A stretch of DNA of 5,300 nucleotides from Bordetella parapertussis (lineage in GTDB: Bacteria; Pseudomonadota; Gammaproteobacteria; Burkholderiales; Burkholderiaceae): the NCBI GenBank assembly GCA_945901665.1, contig CAMDLJ010000198.1, forward strand, positions 1 to 5,300. The letters run 5' to 3'. Positions within the stretch are counted from its first letter, which is position 1; each line of letters starts with the position of its first letter. The notes below the pieces were generated by a model, which saw nothing but the letters and a program-made list of their open reading frames with translations, was not told the DNA's origin and ran no database searches. Positions 1-4,463 of this stretch are shown here, piece by piece. The translations under genes and the position numbers were made by a program.

Positions 1-54
1 GGCAACCGCATCAGCAAGCCCACATGCCACGTGTATGTGACGGTTGGCAACTGA
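1..54 (+). CDS. rplV: 50S ribosomal protein L22, C-terminal end (partial)
   Basis: Only the last 17 codons and the TGA stop are in the window; the gene begins upstream. The visible peptide reads GNRISKPTCHVYVTVGN, the well-conserved C-terminal strand of bacterial L22, which belongs to the L22 globular domain on 23S rRNA. Its position 15 bases before rpsC fits the canonical S10 operon order (rpsS-rplV-rpsC-rplP-rpmC-rpsQ), so short length is not a problem for the assignment. The gene must be cotranscribed with rpsC, because no terminator lies in the short gap. Confidence 0.93.
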   Translation, partial: GNRISKPTCHVYVTVGN

Positions 55-69
55 AAGGTCTAGGAAGAT

Positions 70-954
70 ATGGGACAAAAAATCCACCCCACCGGTTTCC
101 GCCTGTCGGTGAGCCGCAACTGGGCCAGCCGTTGGTATGCCAGCAACCGTGATTTCGCTGGGATGTTGGCCGAAGACATCAAGGTGCGCGAGTATCTGAA
201 GGTCAAGCTGAAAAACGCAGCAGTTTCGCGCGTGTTGATCGAGCGACCTGCCAAAAATGCCCGCATCACCATTTTTTCCGCACGCCCCGGCGTGGTCATC
301 GGTAAAAAAGGTGAGGACATTGAAAACCTCAAACGCGACTTGGCACAACGCTTGGGCGTGCCTGTGGCTGTCAATATCGAAGAAGTGCGCAAGCCCGAAA
401 TCGATGCCCAGTTGATTGCCGACAGCATCACCCAGCAGCTTGAAAAACGCATCATGTTCCGCCGGGCCATGAAGCGAGCCATGCAAAACGCCATGCGTTT
501 GGGTGCCCAAGGCATCAAGATCATGTCGGCCGGTCGTTTGAACGGCATTGAAATTGCGCGCACCGAGTGGTACCGCGAAGGCCGAGTGCCTTTGCACACC
601 TTGCGCGCTGACATCGACTATGGTTTTTCCGAAGCCAAAACCACCTATGGCGTGATTGGCGTCAAGGTCTGGGTTTACAAGGGCGATACCCTGGGTCGCA
701 ATGACGCGCCTGGCGTGCCTGAGCCCCGCAATGAAGATGATCGCCGCCCACGTGGACCGCGCCGTGATGCGCGCCCCACCGGTGACCGTCCTGCCCGGGG
801 TGGCCGCCGCCCTGAGGGATCCCAAGCCGCACCTGTGGATGGCAGCGATAAGCCCGCCGAAGCCACGGATGCACCCAAAACCACCGTTAAGCGCGTTCGT
901 AAAGTAACGGCGCCCGCATCCACTGGCACGGCTGCGGACGGAAAAGGAGAATAA
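70..954 (+). CDS. rpsC: 30S ribosomal protein S3
   Basis: This is S3, a head protein of the small subunit that lines the mRNA entry channel together with S4 and S5. The 294-residue product opens with the conserved [13 protein letters not shown]. It has a type II KH domain with the GKKG loop at residues 78-81, and it keeps R131, R132 and K135, which match the basic residues tied to ribosomal mRNA helicase activity in E. coli S3. The conserved C-terminal domain ([22 protein letters not shown], about 163-184) ends near residue 210. Beyond it is a tail of about 84 residues: first Arg/Pro/Gly/Asp-rich (about 215-250), then Ala/Thr/Pro-rich with a basic KRVRKV patch. E. coli S3 has 233 residues, so the tail is much longer, as I recall for related burkholderial S3 proteins. 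The ATG start is supported by the family N terminus. Two possible ribosome binding sites precede it: AGGAAG at 62-67, rather close to the start, and AAAGG at 54-58. Confidence 0.97.
   Translation: MGQKIHPTGFRLSVSRNWASRWYASNRDFAGMLAEDIKVREYLKVKLKNAAVSRVLIERPAKNARITIFSARPGVVIGKKGEDIENLKRDLAQRLGVPVAVNIEEVRKPEIDAQLIADSITQQLEKRIMFRRAMKRAMQNAMRLGAQGIKIMSAGRLNGIEIARTEWYREGRVPLHTLRADIDYGFSEAKTTYGVIGVKVWVYKGDTLGRNDAPGVPEPRNEDDRRPRGPRRDARPTGDRPARGGRRPEGSQAAPVDGSDKPAEATDAPKTTVKRVRKVTAPASTGTAADGKGE
944..950 (+). promoter_or_regulatory. Ribosome binding site of rplP inside the rpsC 3' end
   Basis: AAGGAGA lies six bases before the rplP ATG and wholly within the last codons of rpsC (which encode Gly-Lys-Gly-Glu). 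The two genes are separated by only two bases. Terminating ribosomes on rpsC would therefore cover this site, which suggests translational coupling of S3 and L16; the coupling is inferred, while the site itself is visible. Confidence 0.75.
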
Positions 955-956
955 GC

Positions 957-1373
957 ATGCTGCAACCAGCGCGCCGCAAATACCGCAAAGAACAAAAAGG
1001 TCGCAACACTGGCATTGCCACACGTGGCAACACCGTGGCCTTTGGTGACTTTGGCCTCAAATCAACCGACCGTGGTCGTTTGACTGCCCGCCAAATCGAG
1101 TCTGCACGCCGCGCCATTTCGCGTCACGTCAAACGCGGTGGCCGCATTTGGATTCGCATCTTTCCAGACAAGCCCATTTCGCAAAAACCTGCTGAGGTTC
1201 GCATGGGCAACGGTAAGGGCAACCCCGAGTACTACGTGGCTGAAATCCAGCCAGGTAAAGTGCTGTATGAAATCGTTGGCGTGCCCGAGCAATTGGCGCG
1301 TGAAGCGTTCCGCTTGGCCGCTGCCAAACTGCCTTTGCGCACCACGTTTGTGGCCCGCATGATGGGCCAATGA
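957..1373 (+). CDS. rplP: 50S ribosomal protein L16
   Basis: This is L16, a late-assembling large-subunit protein that contacts 23S rRNA near the A-site tRNA and the peptidyl transferase centre. The 138-residue product has the usual length and starts with [17 protein letters not shown], the typical bacterial N terminus. The signature region [12 protein letters not shown] (64-75) is followed by [19 protein letters not shown] (77-95). R82 in VRMGNGKG aligns with E. coli R81, the arginine hydroxylated by the oxygenase RoxA/YcfD; whether this organism has such an enzyme cannot be judged here. The start is two bases after the rpsC stop, with a strong AAGGAGA site. Translation is probably coupled to rpsC. 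Confidence 0.97.
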   Translation: MLQPARRKYRKEQKGRNTGIATRGNTVAFGDFGLKSTDRGRLTARQIESARRAISRHVKRGGRIWIRIFPDKPISQKPAEVRMGNGKGNPEYYVAEIQPGKVLYEIVGVPEQLAREAFRLAAAKLPLRTTFVARMMGQ

Positions 1374-1389
1374 GCCAGGAGATACGACG

Positions 1390-1584
1390 ATGAAAGCGAC
1401 CGAACTGCGCCAAAAAGATGTGGCCGCCTTGCAAACCGAGGTCAAAGAGCTGCAAAAAGCCCACTTTGCCATGCGCATGCAAAAAGCCACGCAACAACTC
1501 AACAACACTGCTCAGATGCGCGTCACCCGCCGCAGCATTGCGCGGGCCAAAACCATTCTGGCCCAAAAACAAGCGGCCAAATAA
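1390..1584 (+). CDS. rpmC: 50S ribosomal protein L29
   Basis: This is L29, a small two-helix protein near the polypeptide exit tunnel, next to L23, in the area that docks trigger factor and SRP. The 64-residue product fits the family length of about 60-70. The N terminus [10 protein letters not shown] and the central helix-turn-helix with [20 protein letters not shown] (about 21-40) match the family pattern (LRxExFxLRxQxATGQLxNT); [14 protein letters not shown] follows as the second helix. A clear AGGAGA site at 1377-1382 lies seven bases before the ATG, in the 16-base gap after rplP. It sits in the canonical place between L16 and S17. Confidence 0.96.
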   Translation: MKATELRQKDVAALQTEVKELQKAHFAMRMQKATQQLNNTAQMRVTRRSIARAKTILAQKQAAK

Positions 1585-1588
1585 GGAT
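1582..1588 (+). promoter_or_regulatory. Ribosome binding site of rpsQ overlapping the rpmC stop
   Basis: TAAGGAT contains the rpmC TAA stop and the AGGA core of the rpsQ ribosome binding site, with six bases between AGGA and the ATG at 1594. This arrangement supports the chosen S17 start and suggests coupled or reinitiating translation of S17 after L29. Confidence 0.65.
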
Positions 1589-1593
1589 CGACC

Positions 1594-1863
1594 ATGACGG
1601 AAACCAAAAAATCCCTCAAGCGCACCTTGATTGGCAAGGTGGTCAGCGACAAACGTGCCAAAACCGTGACCGTGTTGGTAGAGCGCCGCGTCAAGCACGC
1701 GCTTTACGGCAAGATCGTGGGCAAGTCGAGCAAATACCATGCGCACGACGAGCAAGGCGAGTACCACATGGGTGATGTGATCGAGATCACCGAAAGCCGC
1801 CCTATCTCTAAAACCAAAAGCTGGGTAGCCACCCGTTTGGTCGAGAAAGCTGCTGCGGTTTGA
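1594..1863 (+). CDS. rpsQ: 30S ribosomal protein S17
   Basis: This is S17, a primary 16S rRNA-binding OB-fold protein of the 30S body. The product has 89 residues, close to the family norm of 80-90. The beta-barrel core [20 protein letters not shown] (9-28) is followed by the basic [12 protein letters not shown] stretch. The family signature [18 protein letters not shown] (about 60-77) is intact. The gene follows rpmC by nine bases and is the last gene of the S10 operon; a strong terminator follows 28 bases after its stop. This agrees with rpsQ being the last S10-operon gene in E. coli, where rplN begins the next (spc) operon. Here rplN does not follow. Confidence 0.97.
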   Translation: MTETKKSLKRTLIGKVVSDKRAKTVTVLVERRVKHALYGKIVGKSSKYHAHDEQGEYHMGDVIEITESRPISKTKSWVATRLVEKAAAV

Positions 1864-1891
1864 GTTGATCACCCTGGACCCAGCCAGACTT

Positions 1892-1923
1892 TGAAAAACG
1901 ACCCACAATAGGGTCGTTTTTCA
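1892..1923 (+). terminator. Rho-independent terminator of the S10 operon
   Basis: A perfect stem (core arms AAAAACGACCC at 1894-1904 and GGGTCGTTTTT at 1911-1921, extendable by two pairs on each side) encloses the six-base loop ACAATA. The 3' arm ends in a run of five T, which serves as the U tract. It starts 28 bases after the rpsQ stop and ends before the peroxiredoxin leader, so it most likely ends S10 operon transcription. The arms are near-symmetric (A run and T run), so it could also act weakly on the other strand, but no minus-strand gene ends there. Confidence 0.88.
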
Positions 1924-1970
1924 TTGGTACATTCCAATATCTTTATTTCAACCTTGCACAGGAGTTCACC

Positions 1971-2477
1971 ATGATCAAAGTCGGAGACGCCCTCCCCGCC
2001 GCCACCCTGATGGAATATTCAGAAGTCGAAGGCAATGGCTGCAGCATTGGCCCCAACCCGGTCGATGTGGTTCAGGCCTCGGCAGGCAAAACCATTGCAC
2101 TGTTTGCCTTGCCTGGCGCTTTCACCCCCACCTGCTCGGCCAAACATGTGCCAGGCTACGTGACCCATTTCGACGACCTGAAAAAGGCCGGTGTAGACGA
2201 GATTTGGTGCGTCAGCGTCAACGACGCGTTTGTGATGGGTGCTTGGGCCCGTGATCTGCACACCACAGGCAAAGTGCGCATGCTGGGTGATGGCAGCGCC
2301 GACTTCACCAAAGCAACCGGCCTGACCTTGGATTTGACCGCACGCGGCATGGGCTTGCGCAGCAACCGCTATTCCATGTTGATCAAAGACGGCAAGCTCG
2401 CCTCTTTGAATGTGGAAGGCCCCGGTAAATTCGAGGTCAGCGACGCTCAAACCATGCTGGCCCAAGCCAAAGGCTGA
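1971..2477 (+). CDS. Peroxiredoxin, Prx5 type (AhpC/TSA superfamily)
   Basis: This thiol peroxidase should reduce hydrogen peroxide or alkyl hydroperoxides in the cytoplasm; no signal peptide is seen. The 168-residue product has the Prx5 active-site motif PGAFTPTCS with P48, T52 and the peroxidatic C55, followed by HVPGYV. WCVSVNDAFVMGAW (79-92) matches the conserved Prx5 segment that includes the human PRDX5 ACLSVNDAFV stretch. R133 in NRYSM matches the active-site arginine. Other cysteines are C24 and C80; C80 aligns with the non-resolving Cys of PRDX5. At the position of the PRDX5 resolving Cys (the TCS after the NVE segment) this protein reads EVSD, so no Cys is there. A 1-Cys mechanism using glutathione/glutaredoxin or thioredoxin is likely, but inferred. 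The ATG has an ACAGGAG site at 1958-1964, six bases upstream. The gene appears monocistronic, with terminators on both sides. Confidence 0.92.
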   Translation: MIKVGDALPAATLMEYSEVEGNGCSIGPNPVDVVQASAGKTIALFALPGAFTPTCSAKHVPGYVTHFDDLKKAGVDEIWCVSVNDAFVMGAWARDLHTTGKVRMLGDGSADFTKATGLTLDLTARGMGLRSNRYSMLIKDGKLASLNVEGPGKFEVSDAQTMLAQAKG

Positions 2478-2505
2478 CCAACGACAGCGCGCAATCTAGC
2501 GCCTG

Positions 2506-2539
2506 ATGCAAAAAGCCCCCGCGAGGGGGCTTTTTGCAT
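2506..2539. terminator. Bidirectional rho-independent terminator
   Basis: The arms ATGCAAAAAGCCCCC (2506-2520) and GGGGGCTTTTTGCAT (2525-2539) form a perfect 15-bp stem closed by a GCGA tetraloop, a GNRA-type loop. The GC-rich upper stem followed by T5 on either strand makes it a good intrinsic terminator in both directions. It lies 28 bases after the peroxiredoxin stop and 31 bases after the stop of the minus-strand acetyltransferase gene, exactly where a shared terminator for convergent genes is expected. Confidence 0.9.
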
Positions 2540-2570
2540 GTGGCCATGGTGAGGGTCACAGAAAGTCAGG

Positions 2571-3053
2571 TCAGAGATCAACTTTGAGGTAGTGTGCGCC
2601 GGCAATCGGGTTGTGATAGTAGGGCGGGATTTCCACGAAACCCAAATCCAAATAGAGCGAGCGGGCTGACTCCATCTCGTCCAAGGTGTCGAGCAGCACA
2701 TGGCTGTAGCCGGCTTGACGGGCCAGGTCGAGGGTGCGTGAGGCCAACTCTCTGCCCAAGCCAAAGCCACGAAAGGCGTTGCGCACGTACAAGCGCTTCA
2801 TCTCGCTGGCGTTGGCGTAATCACTGGCATCCAAGGGGCGCAAAGCGCAACAACCCGCAACCACACCATCCACCATGGCCAACAGCAAGGCGCCGCGTGG
2901 GGCGGCATAGTCACCAGGGAGTGTTGCCAGTTCTTGCGCAAACCCCTGAAAACCCAGATCGATGGACAAAGACTGGGCGTACTCGTTGAAAATAAGCGCC
3001 ACCTGTGCCAGCAGGTCAGGCGAATCGGGGCTGATGATCTCGGTGTGTGCCAT
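2571..3053 (-). CDS. GNAT family N-acetyltransferase
   Basis: This 160-residue protein should transfer an acetyl group from acetyl-CoA to an amine; the acceptor is unknown. The GNAT motif A is visible: strand MKRLYVRN (85-92), then the acetyl-CoA pyrophosphate loop RGFGLG (95-100, the R/Q-x-x-G-x-G/A pattern) and the helix that follows. The later motif B region reads LDTLDEMESARSLYLDLGF (about 121-139), with ARSLYLDLGF matching the A..LY..lGF pattern of the family. The C terminus YYHNPIAGAHYLKVDL resembles many small bacterial GNATs annotated without a substrate. No signal peptide or membrane segment is seen, so it is cytoplasmic. The ATG lies 12 bases after the stop of the cytochrome b gene, whose end overlaps its ribosome binding site, so the two are probably cotranscribed. 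A functional link to the cytochrome is not evident from sequence. The family call is sure; the function is not known. Confidence 0.9.
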   Translation of the reverse strand: MAHTEIISPDSPDLLAQVALIFNEYAQSLSIDLGFQGFAQELATLPGDYAAPRGALLLAMVDGVVAGCCALRPLDASDYANASEMKRLYVRNAFRGFGLGRELASRTLDLARQAGYSHVLLDTLDEMESARSLYLDLGFVEIPPYYHNPIAGAHYLKVDL

Positions 3054-3063
3054 GGATTGGCGT

Positions 3064-3067
3064 CCTC
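3064..3067 (-). promoter_or_regulatory. Ribosome binding site of the GNAT gene at the cytochrome b stop
   Basis: On the minus strand the sequence reads TGAGG ten bases before the GNAT ATG. The GAGG core shares bases with the TGA stop of the upstream cytochrome b gene. This supports the ATG at 3053 and suggests translational coupling. The spacing is a little longer than optimal. Confidence 0.5.
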
Positions 3068-3773
3068 AGGGGCTGCCAGGGTTGGGTAAATTGACCAGCC
3101 ACCATACCAAAAACGCACAAGCGATCACCGCGATCAATGCCCCTATGCGCTGATTGACGCGGTCTTGAGACGCTGTGGCTGGGTTGGGAAACCATTTATT
3201 TCCGCTGAACATGGCGGTCACCAAGTTCTCGCCAAAGCGCCAGCGGTGGAAAAGCATGGCCAGCATATGCAAAACAAACCACGCGATCAACAGCTTATTG
3301 CCCACCGCTTTGTGGTACCAAGTAGCCCAAGAGACAAGGCTGCCCGATACCCAGGGGTTAAACGGGCCGGTGAAAGATATTTCGTCATCGGCCACCATGC
3401 CCGTGGCAATTTGCAGGGACAGCAACAACAGGACAGCGCAAACAGACCAAGCCCCCAAGGGGTTGTGTCCGAGTTGAGGGCTGTGGATGCCGCGTTGCAT
3501 GTTGCGAACATAAGTGAGGGATAACTTGGGGTGCAAGTCAAACTGTTTGAAACGAGACCAGTGGCCGCCCCAAAAGCCCCAGCTCAAACGAAACAGCACC
3601 AGGGTCAACACAGCAAAGCCAAAGCGTGCATGCCATGTCATCATGTCGCCCCCCATATTGCCCGTGACGAAAAGACCCACGACACAAACGACCAAAAGCC
3701 AGTGGAACCATCGGGTGGGCAAATCCCAAACGCGCACGGTTGGGGTGGACTTGGTGGAGGGGTGTGGATGCAT
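3066..3773 (-). CDS. b561-type membrane cytochrome b
   Basis: This is a di-haem-type integral membrane cytochrome b of the bacterial cytochrome b561 / Ni-Fe hydrogenase b-subunit group (COG3658-like), which carries electrons between the quinone pool and periplasmic or membrane partners. The product has 235 residues from the ATG at 3773. The N-terminal motif VRVWDLPTRWFHW (about 13-25) is typical. Candidate haem-ligand histidines are H24 (helix 1), H48 (start of helix 2), H154 and H169 (around helix 4). Predicted membrane helices are about 22-38, 50-68, 106-128, 160-176, and an extra C-terminal one at 210-227. An upstream in-frame TTG at 3782 would add three residues (MCP); neither start has a convincing Shine-Dalgarno sequence. 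The gene is divergent from a cytochrome c' gene, so this protein may be its electron donor (inference). The GNAT gene lies 12 bases downstream. The symbol cybB is not used because E. coli CybB is shorter and orthology is unproven. Confidence 0.88.
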   Translation of the reverse strand: MHPHPSTKSTPTVRVWDLPTRWFHWLLVVCVVGLFVTGNMGGDMMTWHARFGFAVLTLVLFRLSWGFWGGHWSRFKQFDLHPKLSLTYVRNMQRGIHSPQLGHNPLGAWSVCAVLLLLSLQIATGMVADDEISFTGPFNPWVSGSLVSWATWYHKAVGNKLLIAWFVLHMLAMLFHRWRFGENLVTAMFSGNKWFPNPATASQDRVNQRIGALIAVIACAFLVWWLVNLPNPGSP

Positions 3774-3782
3774 GGGGCACAA

Positions 3783-3878
3783 GATACATTAAAAAAACAC
3801 ACGGGTGTCGCAAAGCAGCAAAGTAGGCACTCTATACTCTCATGAGATTCCATTACATCCCTATTTCAGGAGAACCCC
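3783..3878. promoter_or_regulatory. Divergent intergenic control region (cytochrome b / cytochrome c')
   Basis: About 100 bases separate the two divergent cytochrome genes and must hold both promoters unless one is read through from elsewhere. For cytochrome c' a -10-like TATACT lies at 3833-3838, giving a leader of about 35 bases, but no good -35 box stands at 17 bases spacing. For the minus strand a TTTAAT after a T7 run (3788-3797 region) could be a -10 box, but it would leave a very short leader. An A7 tract is at 3791-3797. I see no clear palindromic operator such as an NsrR, FNR or Fur box. Confidence 0.4.
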
Positions 3879-4328
3879 ATGTTTATCAAACGCAACCTGT
3901 TGATCATCGCCGCCGCATTGACCGCCTTGCCTGCACTGGCCCAATTTGCCAAGCCCGAAGATGCCATCAAATACCGCAAGAGCAGCTTTTTTGTGATGGG
4001 CCAACACTTTGGGCGCATTGGTGCCATGGCCCAAGGCCGTGTTCCTTTTGACGCCAAAGCAGCCGCCGACAACGCGGCCGTGGTGGAGGTGATGTCCAAG
4101 CTGCATTGGGCGGCTTTCACCGAAGGAACCGATAAAGGCGAGACGCGTTCCAAGCCGGAAATTTGGAAAGATGCGGCCAAATTCAAAGAGGCGGGCGACA
4201 AGCTTCAGGCCGAAGCCACCAAGCTCAGCGCGGCAGCCAAAACCGGCAATTTGGACAATATCAAAACCGCCTTTGCAGCCACAGGGGGCACCTGCAAAGG
4301 CTGCCATGACAACTTCCGCAAAGACTGA
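3879..4328 (+). CDS. Cytochrome c' (class II cytochrome c), periplasmic
   Basis: This is a class II c-type cytochrome: a four-helix bundle with one pentacoordinate haem, known in the family for binding NO and CO and for protection against nitrosative stress. The 149-residue precursor has a Sec signal peptide (MFIKRNLLII hydrophobic core, ALPALA cleavage motif) with predicted cleavage after A21. The mature protein then starts QFAKPEDAIKYRKS, closely like the Alcaligenes/Achromobacter cytochrome c'. The haem-binding motif CKGCH is near the C terminus (C139, C142, H143), as expected for class II, and R147 follows as in the family. By register with the Alcaligenes protein, the distal residue Leu16 is Phe here (F37 of the precursor). 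The ATG has an AGGAGA site at 3868-3873, five bases upstream. The gene is divergent from a membrane cytochrome b, a plausible redox partner. No terminator with a U tract is clear after it. The symbol cycP is sometimes used for this family but is not assigned here. Confidence 0.94.
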   Translation: MFIKRNLLIIAAALTALPALAQFAKPEDAIKYRKSSFFVMGQHFGRIGAMAQGRVPFDAKAAADNAAVVEVMSKLHWAAFTEGTDKGETRSKPEIWKDAAKFKEAGDKLQAEATKLSAAAKTGNLDNIKTAFAATGGTCKGCHDNFRKD

Positions 4329-4394
4329 TTGACGCACAACGCCATGCTCTTTTGAGCAAGGGGCTTGGCGACTACAGCTGTTGCATGGAGACCA

Positions 4395-4427
4395 GCGCAT
4401 GAGCCAAGCATGCATGGCTGGGTGCGC
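4395..4427. repeat. Imperfect inverted repeat between convergent genes
   Basis: GCGCA (4395-4399) pairs with TGCGC (4423-4427), and inside it AGCCA (4402-4406) pairs with TGGCT (4415-4419) around the loop AGCATGCA, with a small internal loop between the two stems. It lies between the ends of the cytochrome c' gene (67 bases away) and the CoA-transferase gene (37 bases away). A smaller hairpin, TGCTC-TTTT-GAGCA, is at 4345-4358. Neither has a following T run, so intrinsic termination is doubtful; they may serve as mRNA 3' end structures or simply be chance. Confidence 0.35.
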
Positions 4428-4463
4428 AAATTCCTCTGAGGCACGCCACGGTACGCGCCAGCG

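Noticed and set aside
60..614. A 184-codon open frame on the minus strand within rpsC
   Set aside because: It is fully antisense to the conserved part of S3, and its Met/Arg/Ser-rich product has no recognisable domain.
1129..1908. A 259-codon open frame on the minus strand across rplP, rpmC and rpsQ
   Set aside because: It lies antisense to three certain ribosomal protein genes, runs into the S10 terminator hairpin, and its product (His/Phe/Gly-rich, no family pattern) looks like a codon-bias shadow in GC-rich DNA.
1924..1952. Possible sigma-70 promoter for the peroxiredoxin (TTGGTA, TATCTT, TTTATT elements)
   Set aside because: No pair of elements has both good matches and 16-18 base spacing. 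A promoter is expected between the terminator and the start, but its boxes cannot be placed with confidence.
2594..2989. A 131-codon plus-strand open frame opposite the GNAT gene
   Set aside because: The minus strand holds clear GNAT motifs; this frame gives an Arg/Pro-rich product typical of an antisense shadow.
3783..3878. Operator for NsrR, FNR or another nitrosative or oxygen regulator upstream of cytochrome c'
   Set aside because: I looked for a palindromic site of the expected kind and saw none clear enough to name.
3861..4415. A 184-codon open frame on the minus strand over the cytochrome c' gene
   Set aside because: The plus strand encodes a complete cytochrome c' with signal peptide, CXXCH motif and ribosome binding site; the antisense product has no family features.
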